Positions 17,722-27,988 are shown, counted from the first letter of the stretch. The stretch: DNA of 64,000 nt from Candidatus Binatia bacterium (GCA_951812575.1 OX638322.1:2975925-3039924), one strand, 5' to 3'. Numbers and translations are program-made. Notes: generated by a model from the letters alone, not told the origin.

Positions 17722-20700
17722 GTGACGGAAGTCGGACTCACGGCAATGCGACTGTGCGCAGTACACGTACTGCTGGGAGCGATACTGGCCTTATTCGGGT
17801 CAAGCGCTTCGGCTCAAATCCCAGCGGTCACGGTGTCTTTCGGCGACGCCGCCTACTCCGCAGACGAAGACGGCAGCGTGGCGGTGCAAGTTCAACTGAG
17901 CGCAGACCCCGAGCGTACCCTGACCATTCCTCTGGAAGCAACACCCGGCGCCGGGGCTGAGACCGACGACTTCACAGTACCGGACCCGAACCAAGTGACT
18001 TTCAATTCAGGCGAAACCTTGAAATCCGTAACCTTCACGGCGACCGACGACGCCGAGGACGACGACGAGACGGTTGAACTCAGCTTCGGCACCTTGCCTT
18101 CCGACGTATCCGAGGGCAGCCCCGGCACCACCGTTGTGACCATCGCCGACAATGACGACCCAGCGGTGACGGTCTCGTTTGGCTCGACGACCTACACCGT
18201 CACCGAGGGCTGGACCGTGGACGTGGTGGTGACGCTGGACGTCGACCCCGAGCGGACCGTGACCATTCCAGTGATGGCGTCGCCTGCTGCGTCCGGCGAT
18301 TATTCGATCTCCGGCAGTATCAGGTTTGATGCCGGCGAGACGCAAAAGCCCGCCAACTTCGCCACGGTCGACGACACGGTGGTCGAAAGTGCGGAGACGT
18401 TCACGGTGTCCTTTGGCAGCACCTTACCAACCGGAGTCAGCTTAGGTAGCCAGACTACTACCCAGGTGACCATTGTGGACGACGACGCACCGGAAACCGG
18501 CGGGCTGGAACTGAGCGCGCTCGCGGTGACCGGCGGGCTGGGCAGTATGTATCCGGTCTTTAATCCCAGGACGTACCACTACGCCCTGCGTTGCCGGGAT
18601 GCCACTACCTTACGTGTGACGGCAACCGCAGGGGACGCCTCGCACCAACTGACACTGAACAACATCCCGGTGGCGGGCACGGCTCTGGACAACAACGTCG
18701 TCGTTGACAGCGACCAGGATGTCGCCATCGAACTCAGCGACGGTAGTGATTCGGTGACTTATATCGTCCACTGCATTCCGCCGACCTTTCCCAACATCAA
18801 GATCACCAAGAAGCAGGCCGGGGTGTCAGATGGCCTGATGTTCTTTACGCCTGCGCGGAATCCTTTCCCTCGAACTCCGGCCTTTCTGGCCGTCATGGAC
18901 AACAACGGCGTGCCCAGATTCGTCAGACCCTCCCCGGACAAGATTCCGCTGAACTTCCGCCGTCATGTCACCGACCTCGAGATCGACGGACGGCAGGTAC
19001 ACTACTCGGTCACGCACCGCCTCGGGTCGTCGTTTGACGGCAAACACTCCCTGCTCGATGCCTCCTTCAACGTCATCAGGACCGTAGAAACGACGCACGC
19101 GGATCACACCGCCAGCCTGCATGATTTTCTGATCACCGAAGACGACACCTTCCTGTTTTTCTCCCATGGGATTGTGACCCGCGCCGTTGGGGGGAATGAA
19201 ACAAATACAGTCGAGAACGTTCTTGAGGAGGTCTCGCCAACCGGAGAAACATTGTGGAGTTGGAACTCCTGGGACCATCTGACGATCGATCCCGACTGTC
19301 TGGGGTATAGGTATGGCTTGAGCTCGGACCCGGCCATTACTGCGCACATCAACGCCCTCACCTTGATCGACGGAGATGTCGTCGCGTCATCCAGGGGCTG
19401 CGCGCAGGTCGTGAGGATCAACCGGTCCGGGAAGTCGGAGACCGATCCCGGCACCGATCTCGTATGGCAACTCGGCGGGACGGACCGGGACGACTTTCCC
19501 GACGACCGCGCCTTCCTGGCGATCAGCGGCGACGAGAACGGCCGGAATGAATTTTGCCGGCAGCACCATGCCACGGAGACCGCTTCGGATACGGTAGTGT
19601 TATTCGACAACGGCGTAGACTGCCTGTCCGAGGAAATCGGAGAGTCCCCGAAAAGAAGCGACCTTCCGCCATTCTCCAGAGCCGTGGAGTATGACATCGA
19701 CCCGGCCACCGGCACGGCCGAGTTCCTGCGCGAGGTCCGGCTGGACCGCAGGTACGGCCATGCTCCTTTTACCGGCAGCGTCGACGTCCTGGACAACGGG
19801 CACTGGCTGATCAACTGGGGCTACCTGCGCGAGGCGGATTCCAGCCTGAGCGTGGAGGAATATTCGATAGCCATCAGCGAGGTGGACGCTGCTGGCACTG
19901 AGCTGTTGCAAGTCAAGGCTTGGGCGGGCGGCGATCGTTACAGCACGTTCCGGGCGTACCGGGAATCCGAGGCCGACGTGGAGATCCCGCTGAATCTGCC
20001 GCCACCACCCGGTGGTGGCGGGGAGGGCCGCCGTGACCTGCATGGTAACACCCCCGCCCAAGCGACCCGTGTCCGGCTGGGTAGTTCCGCCCCCTGGGCG
20101 TCCTCCACCGCCGGGCAGATCAACCCGGCGGACGATATCGATTACTTCCAATTCGTCCTGCCCCAGGCCGGGGTGTTGGTGGTTGAGACCATAGGCTCGA
20201 CCGATGCTGCTGGGACCGTCTGGCAGGACGGCGAGGAACTGGTCCGTGCGGATACTGGCGGGGTGCGGCAGAACTCTCGGCTGAGTGCGCCGGTGGAGGC
20301 CGGGCCGGTGGTGGTGGCGGTGGCAGGCAATGGGCGGCGAACCGGCAGCTATACATTGGAGACCCACCTCCTGGTGGGCTATCTGGAGAACCCGGGGCCG
20401 GACTCCTTTCAGAGTGGCGTGGGCGTACTGTCGGGTTGGGTGTGTGCCGCGGAGGTGGTGGAGATCGAGGTGAACGGGGTGCCGCAGGAAGCGGCGTATG
20501 GGACGGAGCGGTTGGATACGGCGAGTGTGTGTGGGGACACGGACAACGGCTTTGGCTTGTTGTTCAACTGGAATCTGTTAGGGGATGGGGAGCATACAGT
20601 CGTGGCCCTGGTCGATGGGGTCGAACTCGGCCGGGCCACGGTCACGGTGACGACGCTGGGTGCGGAGTTTCTGCGGGGAGTGGAGGGGACGTGTGAGGTG

Positions 20701-21246
20701 GATAACTTCCCGACGCGGGGCGAGCGGGTGCAACTGGTATGGCAGCAGAGTCAGCAGAACTTCGTCATTGCGCGGGGGAGTCCTCCGACCGGGACCAATA
20801 CGGGCCGGCCGAGCGGACTGACGGGGTTTCTAGAGAATCCGGGGCATAATTCCTTTCAGAGTGGGGTGGGGGTGCTGTCGGGTTGGGTGTGTGCAGCCGA
20901 CACGGTCGAGTTGGAGATTGGGCCTATCGGGCGGCAGGCAGCCTCGTATGGGACCGAACGGCTGGACACCGTGGATGCCTGTGGGGACACGGACAACGGG
21001 TTTGGCTTATTGTTCAACTGGAACCGGCTGGGCGATGGCGAGCATGAGGTTATCGCCTATGTGGATGACCTGGAGTTGGGCCGGGCCACGGTGCGGGTGA
21101 CGACACTGGGGGCGGGAGCCGAGGAAGAGTTTCTGCGGGGGGCCGAGGGGGAGTGTGTCGCCGAGGACTTCCCCATGCCCGGCGAGACCACCACCCTGGA
21201 GTGGCAGCAGAACCAGCAGAATTTTGTCATGACGGACGTGGAGTAG
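17722..21246 (+). CDS. Secreted multidomain protein: Calx-beta repeats, arylsulfotransferase-like propeller, PPC and duplicated C-terminal domain
   Basis: 1174 aa from GTG 17722 (GAAGGAGTGG upstream). A signal peptide ends near ASAQ (about residue 32). Two Calx-beta domains follow (about 33-145 and 150-260, each ending VTI.DDD), then a cadherin-like sandwich (265-355). Residues 360-720 resemble the ASST arylsulfotransferase beta-propeller (TASLHDFLITEDDTFLFFSHG, DNGVDCLSEEIG). A pre-peptidase C-terminal domain (about 765-880) precedes two copies of a roughly 130-aa domain (from LENPGPDSFQSGVGVLSGWV and LENPGHNSFQSGVGVLSGWV) with paired Cys. Exported or surface protein, possibly sulfuryl transfer or scaffold; catalytic His not verified. 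Confidence 0.82.
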   Translation: MTEVGLTAMRLCAVHVLLGAILALFGSSASAQIPAVTVSFGDAAYSADEDGSVAVQVQLSADPERTLTIPLEATPGAGAETDDFTVPDPNQVTFNSGETLKSVTFTATDDAEDDDETVELSFGTLPSDVSEGSPGTTVVTIADNDDPAVTVSFGSTTYTVTEGWTVDVVVTLDVDPERTVTIPVMASPAASGDYSISGSIRFDAGETQKPANFATVDDTVVESAETFTVSFGSTLPTGVSLGSQTTTQVTIVDDDAPETGGLELSALAVTGGLGSMYPVFNPRTYHYALRCRDATTLRVTATAGDASHQLTLNNIPVAGTALDNNVVVDSDQDVAIELSDGSDSVTYIVHCIPPTFPNIKITKKQAGVSDGLMFFTPARNPFPRTPAFLAVMDNNGVPRFVRPSPDKIPLNFRRHVTDLEIDGRQVHYSVTHRLGSSFDGKHSLLDASFNVIRTVETTHADHTASLHDFLITEDDTFLFFSHGIVTRAVGGNETNTVENVLEEVSPTGETLWSWNSWDHLTIDPDCLGYRYGLSSDPAITAHINALTLIDGDVVASSRGCAQVVRINRSGKSETDPGTDLVWQLGGTDRDDFPDDRAFLAISGDENGRNEFCRQHHATETASDTVVLFDNGVDCLSEEIGESPKRSDLPPFSRAVEYDIDPATGTAEFLREVRLDRRYGHAPFTGSVDVLDNGHWLINWGYLREADSSLSVEEYSIAISEVDAAGTELLQVKAWAGGDRYSTFRAYRESEADVEIPLNLPPPPGGGGEGRRDLHGNTPAQATRVRLGSSAPWASSTAGQINPADDIDYFQFVLPQAGVLVVETIGSTDAAGTVWQDGEELVRADTGGVRQNSRLSAPVEAGPVVVAVAGNGRRTGSYTLETHLLVGYLENPGPDSFQSGVGVLSGWVCAAEVVEIEVNGVPQEAAYGTERLDTASVCGDTDNGFGLLFNWNLLGDGEHTVVALVDGVELGRATVTVTTLGAEFLRGVEGTCEVDNFPTRGERVQLVWQQSQQNFVIARGSPPTGTNTGRPSGLTGFLENPGHNSFQSGVGVLSGWVCAADTVELEIGPIGRQAASYGTERLDTVDACGDTDNGFGLLFNWNRLGDGEHEVIAYVDDLELGRATVRVTTLGAGAEEEFLRGAEGECVAEDFPMPGETTTLEWQQNQQNFVMTDVE

Positions 21247-21274
21247 GGGACAACCTCCCCCCCGGCCCAGCGGC

Positions 21275-22225
21275 TTAATTCAACACCCGCACCGGAGCTC
21301 CCTGCAAAAATGCCTGGATATTCTCGACCGTCTCGTCACAGAAGACTTTATACGTCTCCTCCGTCACATAGCCGATATGGGGCGTGATGACGGTGTTTGC
21401 CGTGCGCCGCAGTGGATGATCCAGGGGCAAGGGTTCCTCGTCAAACACGTCCAAGCCTGTACCTGCGATCGTTCCATTCTGGAGGGCCGCGATGAGCGCG
21501 GCCTCGTCGACAATCGGTCCCCGCGAGGTGTTAATCAAATAGGCCGTGGGCTTCATCCGGCTGAGTTCCTGGTGTCCGATGAGACCACGCGACCGAGCGC
21601 TCAGAACCAGATGAATCGAAAGAATGTCGGCGCGGGCCAGGAGTTCGTCTTTACTCACTAAGGTCGCGCCGCACTCAGCCGCGCGCTCGGCGGTCAGATT
21701 TTGACTCCAGGCAATGACGTCCATCTGAAAGGCATTGCCGACTCTTGCCACCTCTGACCCCAATCGTCCCAGCCCCATCAGCCCGAGTGTTTTACCGTTC
21801 AGCCCCAGCCCCATGCTGATCTGCCAGCGTCCCGCTCGGGTGGCCTGGTCTTCGTCCGGAATATGACGCAGGAGCGATAAAATCAGACCCCAGGTGAGTT
21901 CGGCGGTCGGGTACAGGATGCCGCCGGTTCCGCATACCAGGACGTGACAGTCTGCGGCGGCCTGCATATCGATAGCGGCGTTGCGCATGCCCGTTGTGGT
22001 CAATAATCGCAACCGTGGGAGCTGCTCCAGCAGCGTACGCGGGAAGGGCGTCCGTTCCCGCATCGCCATGACGATGTCGAAGTCCTTGAGCCGTCTGGCC
22101 ACGGCGGTCTGGTCGGTGAGGTGGTCGCGGAACACCGCGACCACAACGTCCGCCGGCAGCACGCTCCAGTCGGTCATCTTTCGAGCAACGTCCTGATAAT
22201 CGTCCAGAACCGCAACGCGTACCAT
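21275..22225 (-). CDS. D-2-hydroxyacid dehydrogenase (NAD-dependent)
   Basis: 316 aa. The Rossmann motif GLMGLGRLGSEVA binds NAD; catalytic residues are visible as the Arg of INTSRGPIVDE, the Glu of DVFDEEPLP and the His of TPHIGYVT. It belongs to the phosphoglycerate/glycerate/formate dehydrogenase superfamily; physiological 2-oxoacid unknown. It is last in a minus-strand row with an NHL-repeat protein, a VOC protein and an enoyl-CoA hydratase, separated by 21 bases from the NHL gene. Confidence 0.9.
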   Translation of the reverse strand: MVRVAVLDDYQDVARKMTDWSVLPADVVVAVFRDHLTDQTAVARRLKDFDIVMAMRERTPFPRTLLEQLPRLRLLTTTGMRNAAIDMQAAADCHVLVCGTGGILYPTAELTWGLILSLLRHIPDEDQATRAGRWQISMGLGLNGKTLGLMGLGRLGSEVARVGNAFQMDVIAWSQNLTAERAAECGATLVSKDELLARADILSIHLVLSARSRGLIGHQELSRMKPTAYLINTSRGPIVDEAALIAALQNGTIAGTGLDVFDEEPLPLDHPLRRTANTVITPHIGYVTEETYKVFCDETVENIQAFLQGAPVRVLN

Positions 22226-22246
22226 ACGTTTGTCTCCGGGTTGTTC

Positions 22247-23233
22247 TCATTTCTGGAGGCGAACGAATTTTTGCAGCACATGTCCGTCAAGAGGGATCAA
22301 GCCTTGTCTCCCGCCGGCGCTATAGTTCACTTCGCTGACGTAGAGATCGCCGCGCGAGTCGGCCCAGATGCCGTGCGGCGCATAGAAATTGCCCGGCTCC
22401 AGGCCATGCCCACCAAAGCGGTGTTGGACCTCCCCGTCCAGGGTGAGCACGGTCACGCACGCGTGTGGTTCGTGCGGCGGTACTGCGGCTCCCATATTAT
22501 TCGGCATAGACGCAACCTTGAAACCCAGCTCGGCGACAAAGAGATTTTCGTCCTCGTCGATATACAGATCGTCCGGCCGATTCACATGCGTCCACTCGGT
22601 GACATAGTCGCCTTCCCCGCTAAAAAGCTGGATGCGCGAGTTCTCCCGGTCGGCGACATACACCCGTCCGCGTCGGTCAACGGCAATCGCGTGAGGTATT
22701 TTGAACTGTCCGGGGCCACTGCCGGGCTCCCCCCAGGAGAACTGGAGTTCTCCCGCGGCCGAGAATTTATGCACCCGTGCGTTGCCATAGCCATCGGCGA
22801 TATACATATCGCCTTGGGGTGAGAGGGCGACGTTGGTGACCATATTAAATGGACCGGCGGATTGTTGGACCGGCGTAGTCCAGGCCTGAAAACCGGTCTC
22901 CGCGGGTTTGTCTTTCTCGCCCAGCGTTTTGATGAGGGTGCCGTCCGGGGTGAAGAGACGGACCGTATGGTCGAAGTTGTCAGCACAGTAGATGGTGTCA
23001 TCAGGACCGATAAAAATACCGTGCGCGTTGGTAAAGATATCTTCTCCCCAGGCGTTCAGAAACGTGCCGTCCCGATCAAACACGACCATGGGATGCTCGC
23101 CCCGGTTAAAGGCATACACCCGGTCCTGCGAGTCGGTCGCGACCCCGGCAACCTCAACAAACGACCACCCTTCGGGCAGTTGTTCCCAGCCTTCGATGAC
23201 CTCGTATTCGACCTTGTTTTGTCCCAGTGCCAT
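22247..23233 (-). CDS. NHL-repeat beta-propeller protein (amidating-lyase-like)
   Basis: 328 aa of about six NHL blades, such as NAHGIFIGPDDTIYCADNFD, HAIAVDRRGRVYVADRENSR and APHGIWADSRGDLYVSEVN. It resembles the peptidyl-alpha-hydroxyglycine alpha-amidating lyase group. No signal peptide. Such proteins occur widely in these lineages next to catabolic genes, with roles from lactonase-like catalysis to ligand binding. Substrate unknown. It is 10 bases downstream of the VOC gene, so likely co-transcribed. Confidence 0.85.
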   Translation of the reverse strand: MALGQNKVEYEVIEGWEQLPEGWSFVEVAGVATDSQDRVYAFNRGEHPMVVFDRDGTFLNAWGEDIFTNAHGIFIGPDDTIYCADNFDHTVRLFTPDGTLIKTLGEKDKPAETGFQAWTTPVQQSAGPFNMVTNVALSPQGDMYIADGYGNARVHKFSAAGELQFSWGEPGSGPGQFKIPHAIAVDRRGRVYVADRENSRIQLFSGEGDYVTEWTHVNRPDDLYIDEDENLFVAELGFKVASMPNNMGAAVPPHEPHACVTVLTLDGEVQHRFGGHGLEPGNFYAPHGIWADSRGDLYVSEVNYSAGGRQGLIPLDGHVLQKFVRLQK

Positions 23234-23243
23234 ATGTCCTCCT

Positions 23244-23690
23244 TTACGCCACCCGCTGATCGAGTTGCAGCACGATACCGTCGGGGTCTTTGAAGAGCGT
23301 GGTCAGGACCTGTCCGCCCGACTCTTCACCATAGGCCACGCTATCAAAGGTTGTGGGCGGCATGACGATCGGCACCCCGGCGGCCCGGACTTTTTCAAAT
23401 GTGGCTTCGAGGTCGTCCACCCAAAAGGCAAAATGGTGAATACCGACCTGATTGAGGCTGAGCGCCCCACCGGAAACCGGCTGGTTCTCCGACAGGACGA
23501 TAAAAGTGGCATCCGGCCCATCGTCCCAACGCAGATACACTCCGTGACGCGGCTTGGCCAACGCTCCGCCCGGATTCTCCTGCGGATCGTCCAGGGTGAC
23601 CCGCAGCCCCAAGATGTCACGATAAAATGTGAGCGATTGCTCCATATTGCTGACCCCAATAGCAATATGTGAGGTATTGCGAATTTTCAT
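23244..23690 (-). CDS. VOC family (glyoxalase/dioxygenase fold) protein
   Basis: 148 aa from ATG 23690, which has AGAAGGAGG seven bases upstream; an ATG 18 bases earlier would bury that site. Two beta-alpha-beta-beta-beta units are apparent. Metal-binding positions include His in NTSHIAIGV, His in IHHFAFWVDDLE and a Glu near the C-terminus. The C-terminal KDPDGIVLQLDQ is the canonical VOC ending. Likely a dioxygenase, isomerase or glyoxalase-type enzyme; the reaction cannot be specified. Confidence 0.87.
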   Translation of the reverse strand: MKIRNTSHIAIGVSNMEQSLTFYRDILGLRVTLDDPQENPGGALAKPRHGVYLRWDDGPDATFIVLSENQPVSGGALSLNQVGIHHFAFWVDDLEATFEKVRAAGVPIVMPPTTFDSVAYGEESGGQVLTTLFKDPDGIVLQLDQRVA

Positions 23691-23776
23691 CTCGGCCTCC
23701 TTCTGCACTCTGCCCGGCCCCTAGAGCGTTTCACGATAGATTGCAGCGCTGCCAGTCTGCTCGTGGCCTGGGCTCT

Positions 23777-23828
23777 CGTAGGGTGCGCCCTGCGCACCAG
23801 GAAGCCGGTGCATGGGATGCACCCTACG
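23777..23828. repeat. Inverted repeat CGTAGGGTGC ... GCACCCTACG
   Basis: Perfect 10-bp terminal inverted repeats flank a core with internal hairpins (GGTGCGCCCTGCGCACC and GGTGCATGGGATGCACC). This 'GTAGGGTGC' unit is a common small palindromic repeat of many genomes. It is intergenic, after the enoyl-CoA hydratase stop. Confidence 0.65.
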
Positions 23829-23865
23829 GAAGGGAACGGGCGGCTATACAGCATCGTAATTTGCT

Positions 23866-24645
23866 CTAGGTTCCCGACCAGCGTGGAGCGCGTTTTTCAC
23901 GAAAGGCGCGCAAGCCTTCCTGCTGGTCGGCCGATAAAAAGCACGCGGTCGCCGCTTCATTCTCGCCCATGATGGCCGTCTCGATGTCAACGTCCCGGTT
24001 GCGGGCAAAGCACTGTTTGACCTGGGAGATGGCTATCGGCCCGCGGCTGACCAGGGTATCGACCAGGGTGTTGACACGCTCTTCGAGGGCGTCCGGTTTC
24101 ACACAGGCGGTGAGCAGGCCAATCCGCTCGGCCTCGGTAGCCTCGATAATATCCCCCGTCATGCCGAGTTCCTTGGCCTTGGTCTCGCCAACCAGGCGGG
24201 GCAGGATATGCGTGGAGCCGTTGGTCATGGGCTGGTTGATATTGACCTCGGCCGACCCGATGCGGGCGGTGCTTGCGGCAATGCGGAAATCGCACACCAG
24301 AGTCAGCTCGAAGCCCGCGCCAACGACCACGCCGTTAATGGCCGCGATGGTGGGCTTGGGCAGGGTGCGGATCAACGACCAGGTCGTGGCCAGCTCGTGC
24401 AGAAACGTCCGAAAATCATCCAGACGTGTGTGCTCCATGGTGCTGATATCGGCGCCGGCACAAAATCCCCGACCCGCGCCGGTAAAGACCACCGCCCGCA
24501 CCTGGGCATCCTCTTGCGCGTCGGTACAGGCCTGCCTGAGACTCCGGACCAGCGCGGGTGAGAGGGCATTCAGCACGGTCGGCCGATTGAGGGTGATCCA
24601 GGCCGCCGGGCCACGCTTTTCGTACAGGATATCTTGCAACTCCAT
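23866..24645 (-). CDS. Enoyl-CoA hydratase/isomerase family protein
   Basis: 259 aa crotonase-fold enzyme from ATG 24645, preceded by AGGAGGG. The oxyanion-hole segments are GAGRGFCAGADIST (about 58-71) and NGVVVGAGFELTLVCDFRIA (about 100-120). In hydratases the second Glu is typically in the GSAEVNINQPMT region, and a Glu is present there. It would hydrate a trans-2-enoyl-CoA or act as an isomerase. It is the first gene of the minus-strand row that includes VOC, NHL and hydroxyacid dehydrogenase genes. Confidence 0.88.
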   Translation of the reverse strand: MELQDILYEKRGPAAWITLNRPTVLNALSPALVRSLRQACTDAQEDAQVRAVVFTGAGRGFCAGADISTMEHTRLDDFRTFLHELATTWSLIRTLPKPTIAAINGVVVGAGFELTLVCDFRIAASTARIGSAEVNINQPMTNGSTHILPRLVGETKAKELGMTGDIIEATEAERIGLLTACVKPDALEERVNTLVDTLVSRGPIAISQVKQCFARNRDVDIETAIMGENEAATACFLSADQQEGLRAFREKRAPRWSGT

Positions 24646-24709
24646 AGTTCCCTCCTGTCTGCAAGAGAACATGACATGGAGGGCGGCAAATTACCAGGCT
24701 CAGGTTCCG

Positions 24710-26182
24710 TCAAGCGGAATGGACTTCTGCCTGACGGATGAGCTGGACCTTGCGCTCGTACAGGCTCTCCTCAAGCCCGACCGGATACTGTCCGGGCCGG
24801 TTCAAGCGGGTGATCTCGCCGGGAAGTTTGGCGAGCTGCTCCTGGGTACGCTGTCGGATGCGGGTCAGGGACGGACTGTCGTAGACGGCTCTACCCTGAC
24901 GGAACACCGGTGCTAATAAGTCAGAAAAAGCCGTGTCTCCCGAAATCCTGCGGCGTGTGGCCGGATCGCTCACATCGACCATGGTGCAGCCGTCTGTGAG
25001 ATCCGCCTCTTTGCCATACATCACGTCGCACAGAAACCCTTGGTGCGTGTGGTAACGGCGGACTTGGGGAATATCCGGATTGGTCACTTTCACCGTCTCT
25101 TCCGACAGCTTGATTCTGTCCTGCCACGAGCCATCCGGAGCGCGGATCGCGGTCAGCTTATACACCCCGCCCAGGGCGGGCTGATCGTACGCGGTCACGA
25201 GTTTCGTCCCCACCCCCCACACATCAATCGTGCTACCCTGCTCCTTGAGTTGGGTGATCAGGCGTTCGTCCAGATCACTGCTGCCGACAATGCGGGCGTC
25301 GGGAAAGCCGGCGGCGTCCAGAATGTTCCGGGCTGCGATGCTGAGTTGGGCCAGGTTGCCCGAATCGAGCCGGATGCCGACCATTTCATGGCCGTGGGCC
25401 CGCAGCCATTGCCCCACTTGGGCGGCTTTCCGTACCCCCTCCAGAGTGTTGTAGGTGTCCACCAGAAAGATGCAGTTATTGGGCATGGCCTCGGCATAGG
25501 TCTGGAACGCTTCCAGATCGTCATCAAAGACCATCACCCAGCTATGCGCGTGCGTCCCTCTGACCGGAATCCCGAACAGCTTGCCGGCCAGCACGTTCGA
25601 GGTCGCATCACAGCCGCCGATATACGCGGCCCGGCTGGCTGCCAGACCGCCGTCGATGCCCTGGGCGCGGCGCAGGCCGAACTCCAGGACGGGTTCTCCG
25701 CCGGTCGCCAGGCAGATCCGAGCGGCTTTGGTCGCGACCAGCGTTTGGAAGTTGATCAGGTTGAGCAACGCCGTCTCGATAAGCTGGCACTGCATCAGTG
25801 GTCCTTGGACGCGGACCAAAGGCTCGGGTGGAAAAACCAGCGTGCCTTCCGGGATGGCATCGACCTGACAACTGAACCGCATGGACTCCAGGGCGTCAAG
25901 AAACGCCCGGTCGAACAGCGGTTTGCCGTCAGCACCGCACACCTCGGTCAGAAAGGCCGTGTCGTCCGCATCGAACCGAAAATGGCGCAGAAAATCCACC
26001 ATGTATTCAAGGCCGCAGGCGATGCTGAAGCTTCCTCCAAATGGATTGTGGCGGAAGAAGAGATTGAAAACGGACTCCCGCTCGGCGAGCCCTGACTTCC
26101 AATAACCATACGCCATGGTGAGCTGGTAGAGGTCGGTCAGCAGGGCCAGGGAGGGCCGGTACAGCCCGGACGGAATGTTCAT
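24710..26182 (-). CDS. pncB: Nicotinate phosphoribosyltransferase
   Basis: 490 aa enzyme of NAD salvage (Preiss-Handler route), converting nicotinate and PRPP to nicotinate mononucleotide with ATP. The N-terminus has [18 protein letters not shown], the active-site His lies in [11 protein letters not shown], and the PRPP-binding region includes [13 protein letters not shown] and IVGSSDLDE. Length and the long C-terminal part fit the bacterial PncB2-like type. It is separated by 28 bases from the TPP enzyme upstream. Confidence 0.94.
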   Translation of the reverse strand: MNIPSGLYRPSLALLTDLYQLTMAYGYWKSGLAERESVFNLFFRHNPFGGSFSIACGLEYMVDFLRHFRFDADDTAFLTEVCGADGKPLFDRAFLDALESMRFSCQVDAIPEGTLVFPPEPLVRVQGPLMQCQLIETALLNLINFQTLVATKAARICLATGGEPVLEFGLRRAQGIDGGLAASRAAYIGGCDATSNVLAGKLFGIPVRGTHAHSWVMVFDDDLEAFQTYAEAMPNNCIFLVDTYNTLEGVRKAAQVGQWLRAHGHEMVGIRLDSGNLAQLSIAARNILDAAGFPDARIVGSSDLDERLITQLKEQGSTIDVWGVGTKLVTAYDQPALGGVYKLTAIRAPDGSWQDRIKLSEETVKVTNPDIPQVRRYHTHQGFLCDVMYGKEADLTDGCTMVDVSDPATRRRISGDTAFSDLLAPVFRQGRAVYDSPSLTRIRQRTQEQLAKLPGEITRLNRPGQYPVGLEESLYERKVQLIRQAEVHSA

Positions 26183-26210
26183 GATCGTGCAACGGAGAGC
26201 GCGACTCTAC

Positions 26211-27776
26211 CTATTCGAGATTGGCCTCAATGAGCAGCGGTCCTGGGTTTTTGAAGGCGGACTGGAGAGTGTCGTTGAGTTCTTGTGTGGTATGCACCGC
26301 CCGGCCTTCCACGCCAAAGCCCTCGGCTAATTTCACAAAGTCGAACTCAGGAGAATCGAGCGCCGTCAGCGCCAGGCTGGCCTCTCCCGGTGTCATCTTG
26401 GCGCGTTCCAATTCCCAGCGCAAAATGGAATAGGCTCTGTTCTTACAAATGATACTGGTCAGGTTCTGTTGCTCGCGCGCCATCGTCCACAAGGACTGAA
26501 TGGTGTACAGCGAAGAGCCGTCGCCTTCGAGGCAGATGGTCGGACGATCCGGGGCCGCGGCCGCCGCTCCCACCGCACACGGCAGCCCTTGGCCGATCGA
26601 GCCGCCCGTCAGCGCCATATAGGTAAACGGCGGGGCTCCGCCGGCCATGCCATGATAAGCGAACCCCGCGGTTGCGCCCTCATCCATGACAATCGCGCCC
26701 TCGGGCTGGGCCGCAGCCAGGGCTCTACACATATTGGCCGGCGTGAGGGGGCCGTTCGGCACTTCCGGACGGGGCAGGGCCGGCGCCGTACGCCCGGCGG
26801 GTGCGTCAAGCGCATCGGCGAGCGCGGCGAGCGCGGTCGCCGGATCAATATCGGCACTGCATAACTGAATAAGCTGCACGTCCTCCGCGCACAAACTGCT
26901 GCGGGTATTCGGATAGCCAAAAAACGCGACCGGTTCGTGCGCGCCGGCCAGAATGACATTCTTATACGGCTCCAGGAGTTGCGTGGCCGGTTCCGGGGCG
27001 TAGGGGATTTTGTCCGGGGAGATCAGGCCGATGCCGCGATCCTGAATGGGCGGAAAGGTCGGCGTCAGCACCCGGCAGCCGGTCGCCCGTTCGATCCGGT
27101 CGGCGGCTTGCAGCCCGGCGGTGCGCAGCGCACTGCCGCTCAGCACCAGCGCGGTCTGGCCCGTACGGAGCGCCCGGGCCGCGCGTTCGGTCTCGTCCAC
27201 ATCCGGCGGCGCGGGCGCGGCAATCTTCGGCTGGACGGGTGAGGTGTTGACGCTTGCCCATTGGATATCGCCCGGCAGAATCAGAGTGGTCGGGCCGGTT
27301 GGCAGCTGGGCCGCACGGGCAATGACCTCGGCCATGTCCTGCCCGACCGTATCCGGGCTGTTTGCGGTCAGGACAAATTGAGACATGGGCCGGGCCAGGG
27401 TTTCAATGTCTGCGGTCAGCGGGGCGTTGGCGGCAATATGCCAGGTGGCATGTTCGCCCACGATGGACACCACGGGCGAGTGGGCCTTGCGGGCGTTATG
27501 CAAATTGGCCTGTCCGTTGGCCAGCCCCGGACCCAAATGGAGCAGGGCCAGGGCCGGACGACCGGTGACCCGCGCATAGCCGTCGGCCGCGCCGGTACAC
27601 ACACCCTCAAAAACCGCCAGCACCGGTTTGATGCCCGGACAGCGGTCGAGGGCCTGCACGAGGTATAACTCGGTCGTACCCGGATTGGCAAAACATACAT
27701 CAATGCCAGCCGCGGCCGCGGTCTGAATGGCAACTTCCGCACCGGTCAGGGACTGTGGGCTTGATTGCGTCTCCAT
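26211..27776 (-). CDS. Thiamine-diphosphate-dependent enzyme, acetolactate-synthase large-subunit type
   Basis: 521 aa from the ATG at 27776 (METQSSPQSLTGAEVA); an upstream in-frame start would add about 23 unlikely residues. It has the N-terminal PYR domain with the catalytic Glu in ANPGTTELYLVQALD or FEGVCTGAADGYAR, a short middle domain, and the C-terminal PP domain with LEGDGSSLYTIQSLWTM, the TPP/Mg motif GDGS...N. No regulatory subunit gene is adjacent, and the close family often acts as benzoylformate- or guanidino-oxoacid-decarboxylase-like enzymes, so true acetolactate synthase activity is unsure. Confidence 0.85.
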   Translation of the reverse strand: METQSSPQSLTGAEVAIQTAAAAGIDVCFANPGTTELYLVQALDRCPGIKPVLAVFEGVCTGAADGYARVTGRPALALLHLGPGLANGQANLHNARKAHSPVVSIVGEHATWHIAANAPLTADIETLARPMSQFVLTANSPDTVGQDMAEVIARAAQLPTGPTTLILPGDIQWASVNTSPVQPKIAAPAPPDVDETERAARALRTGQTALVLSGSALRTAGLQAADRIERATGCRVLTPTFPPIQDRGIGLISPDKIPYAPEPATQLLEPYKNVILAGAHEPVAFFGYPNTRSSLCAEDVQLIQLCSADIDPATALAALADALDAPAGRTAPALPRPEVPNGPLTPANMCRALAAAQPEGAIVMDEGATAGFAYHGMAGGAPPFTYMALTGGSIGQGLPCAVGAAAAAPDRPTICLEGDGSSLYTIQSLWTMAREQQNLTSIICKNRAYSILRWELERAKMTPGEASLALTALDSPEFDFVKLAEGFGVEGRAVHTTQELNDTLQSAFKNPGPLLIEANLE

Positions 27777-27848
27777 GGGTATGTCTATTGCTCGCTTTCT
27801 GTATTGGATCGTCCGTGTCATACCACCTAGGGGGACGGGCTTCAATTA

Positions 27849-27898
27849 GGAGTGCGGGCTTCCAGCCCGCAACGCGGCCAAGATGGCCGCGCTCCCAG
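27849..27898. repeat. Double-hairpin repeat, copy A
   Basis: Contains GCGGGCTTCCAGCCCGC followed by GCGGCCAAGATGGCCGC, and the ends GGAG/CTCC also pair. An identical 48-bp copy lies 140 bases away at 27989-28038. Partial relatives occur at 31057-31080 and 15043-15069. Confidence 0.85.
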
Positions 27899-27988
27899 GA
27901 TAAGGAGTCGGCGCTGGTGAGAGTTGCCTTAAAACGCTGTGGGTGTAAGCAAGGGGGGGGAAGAGGAGGGATCGGGGACTATCCTGCT

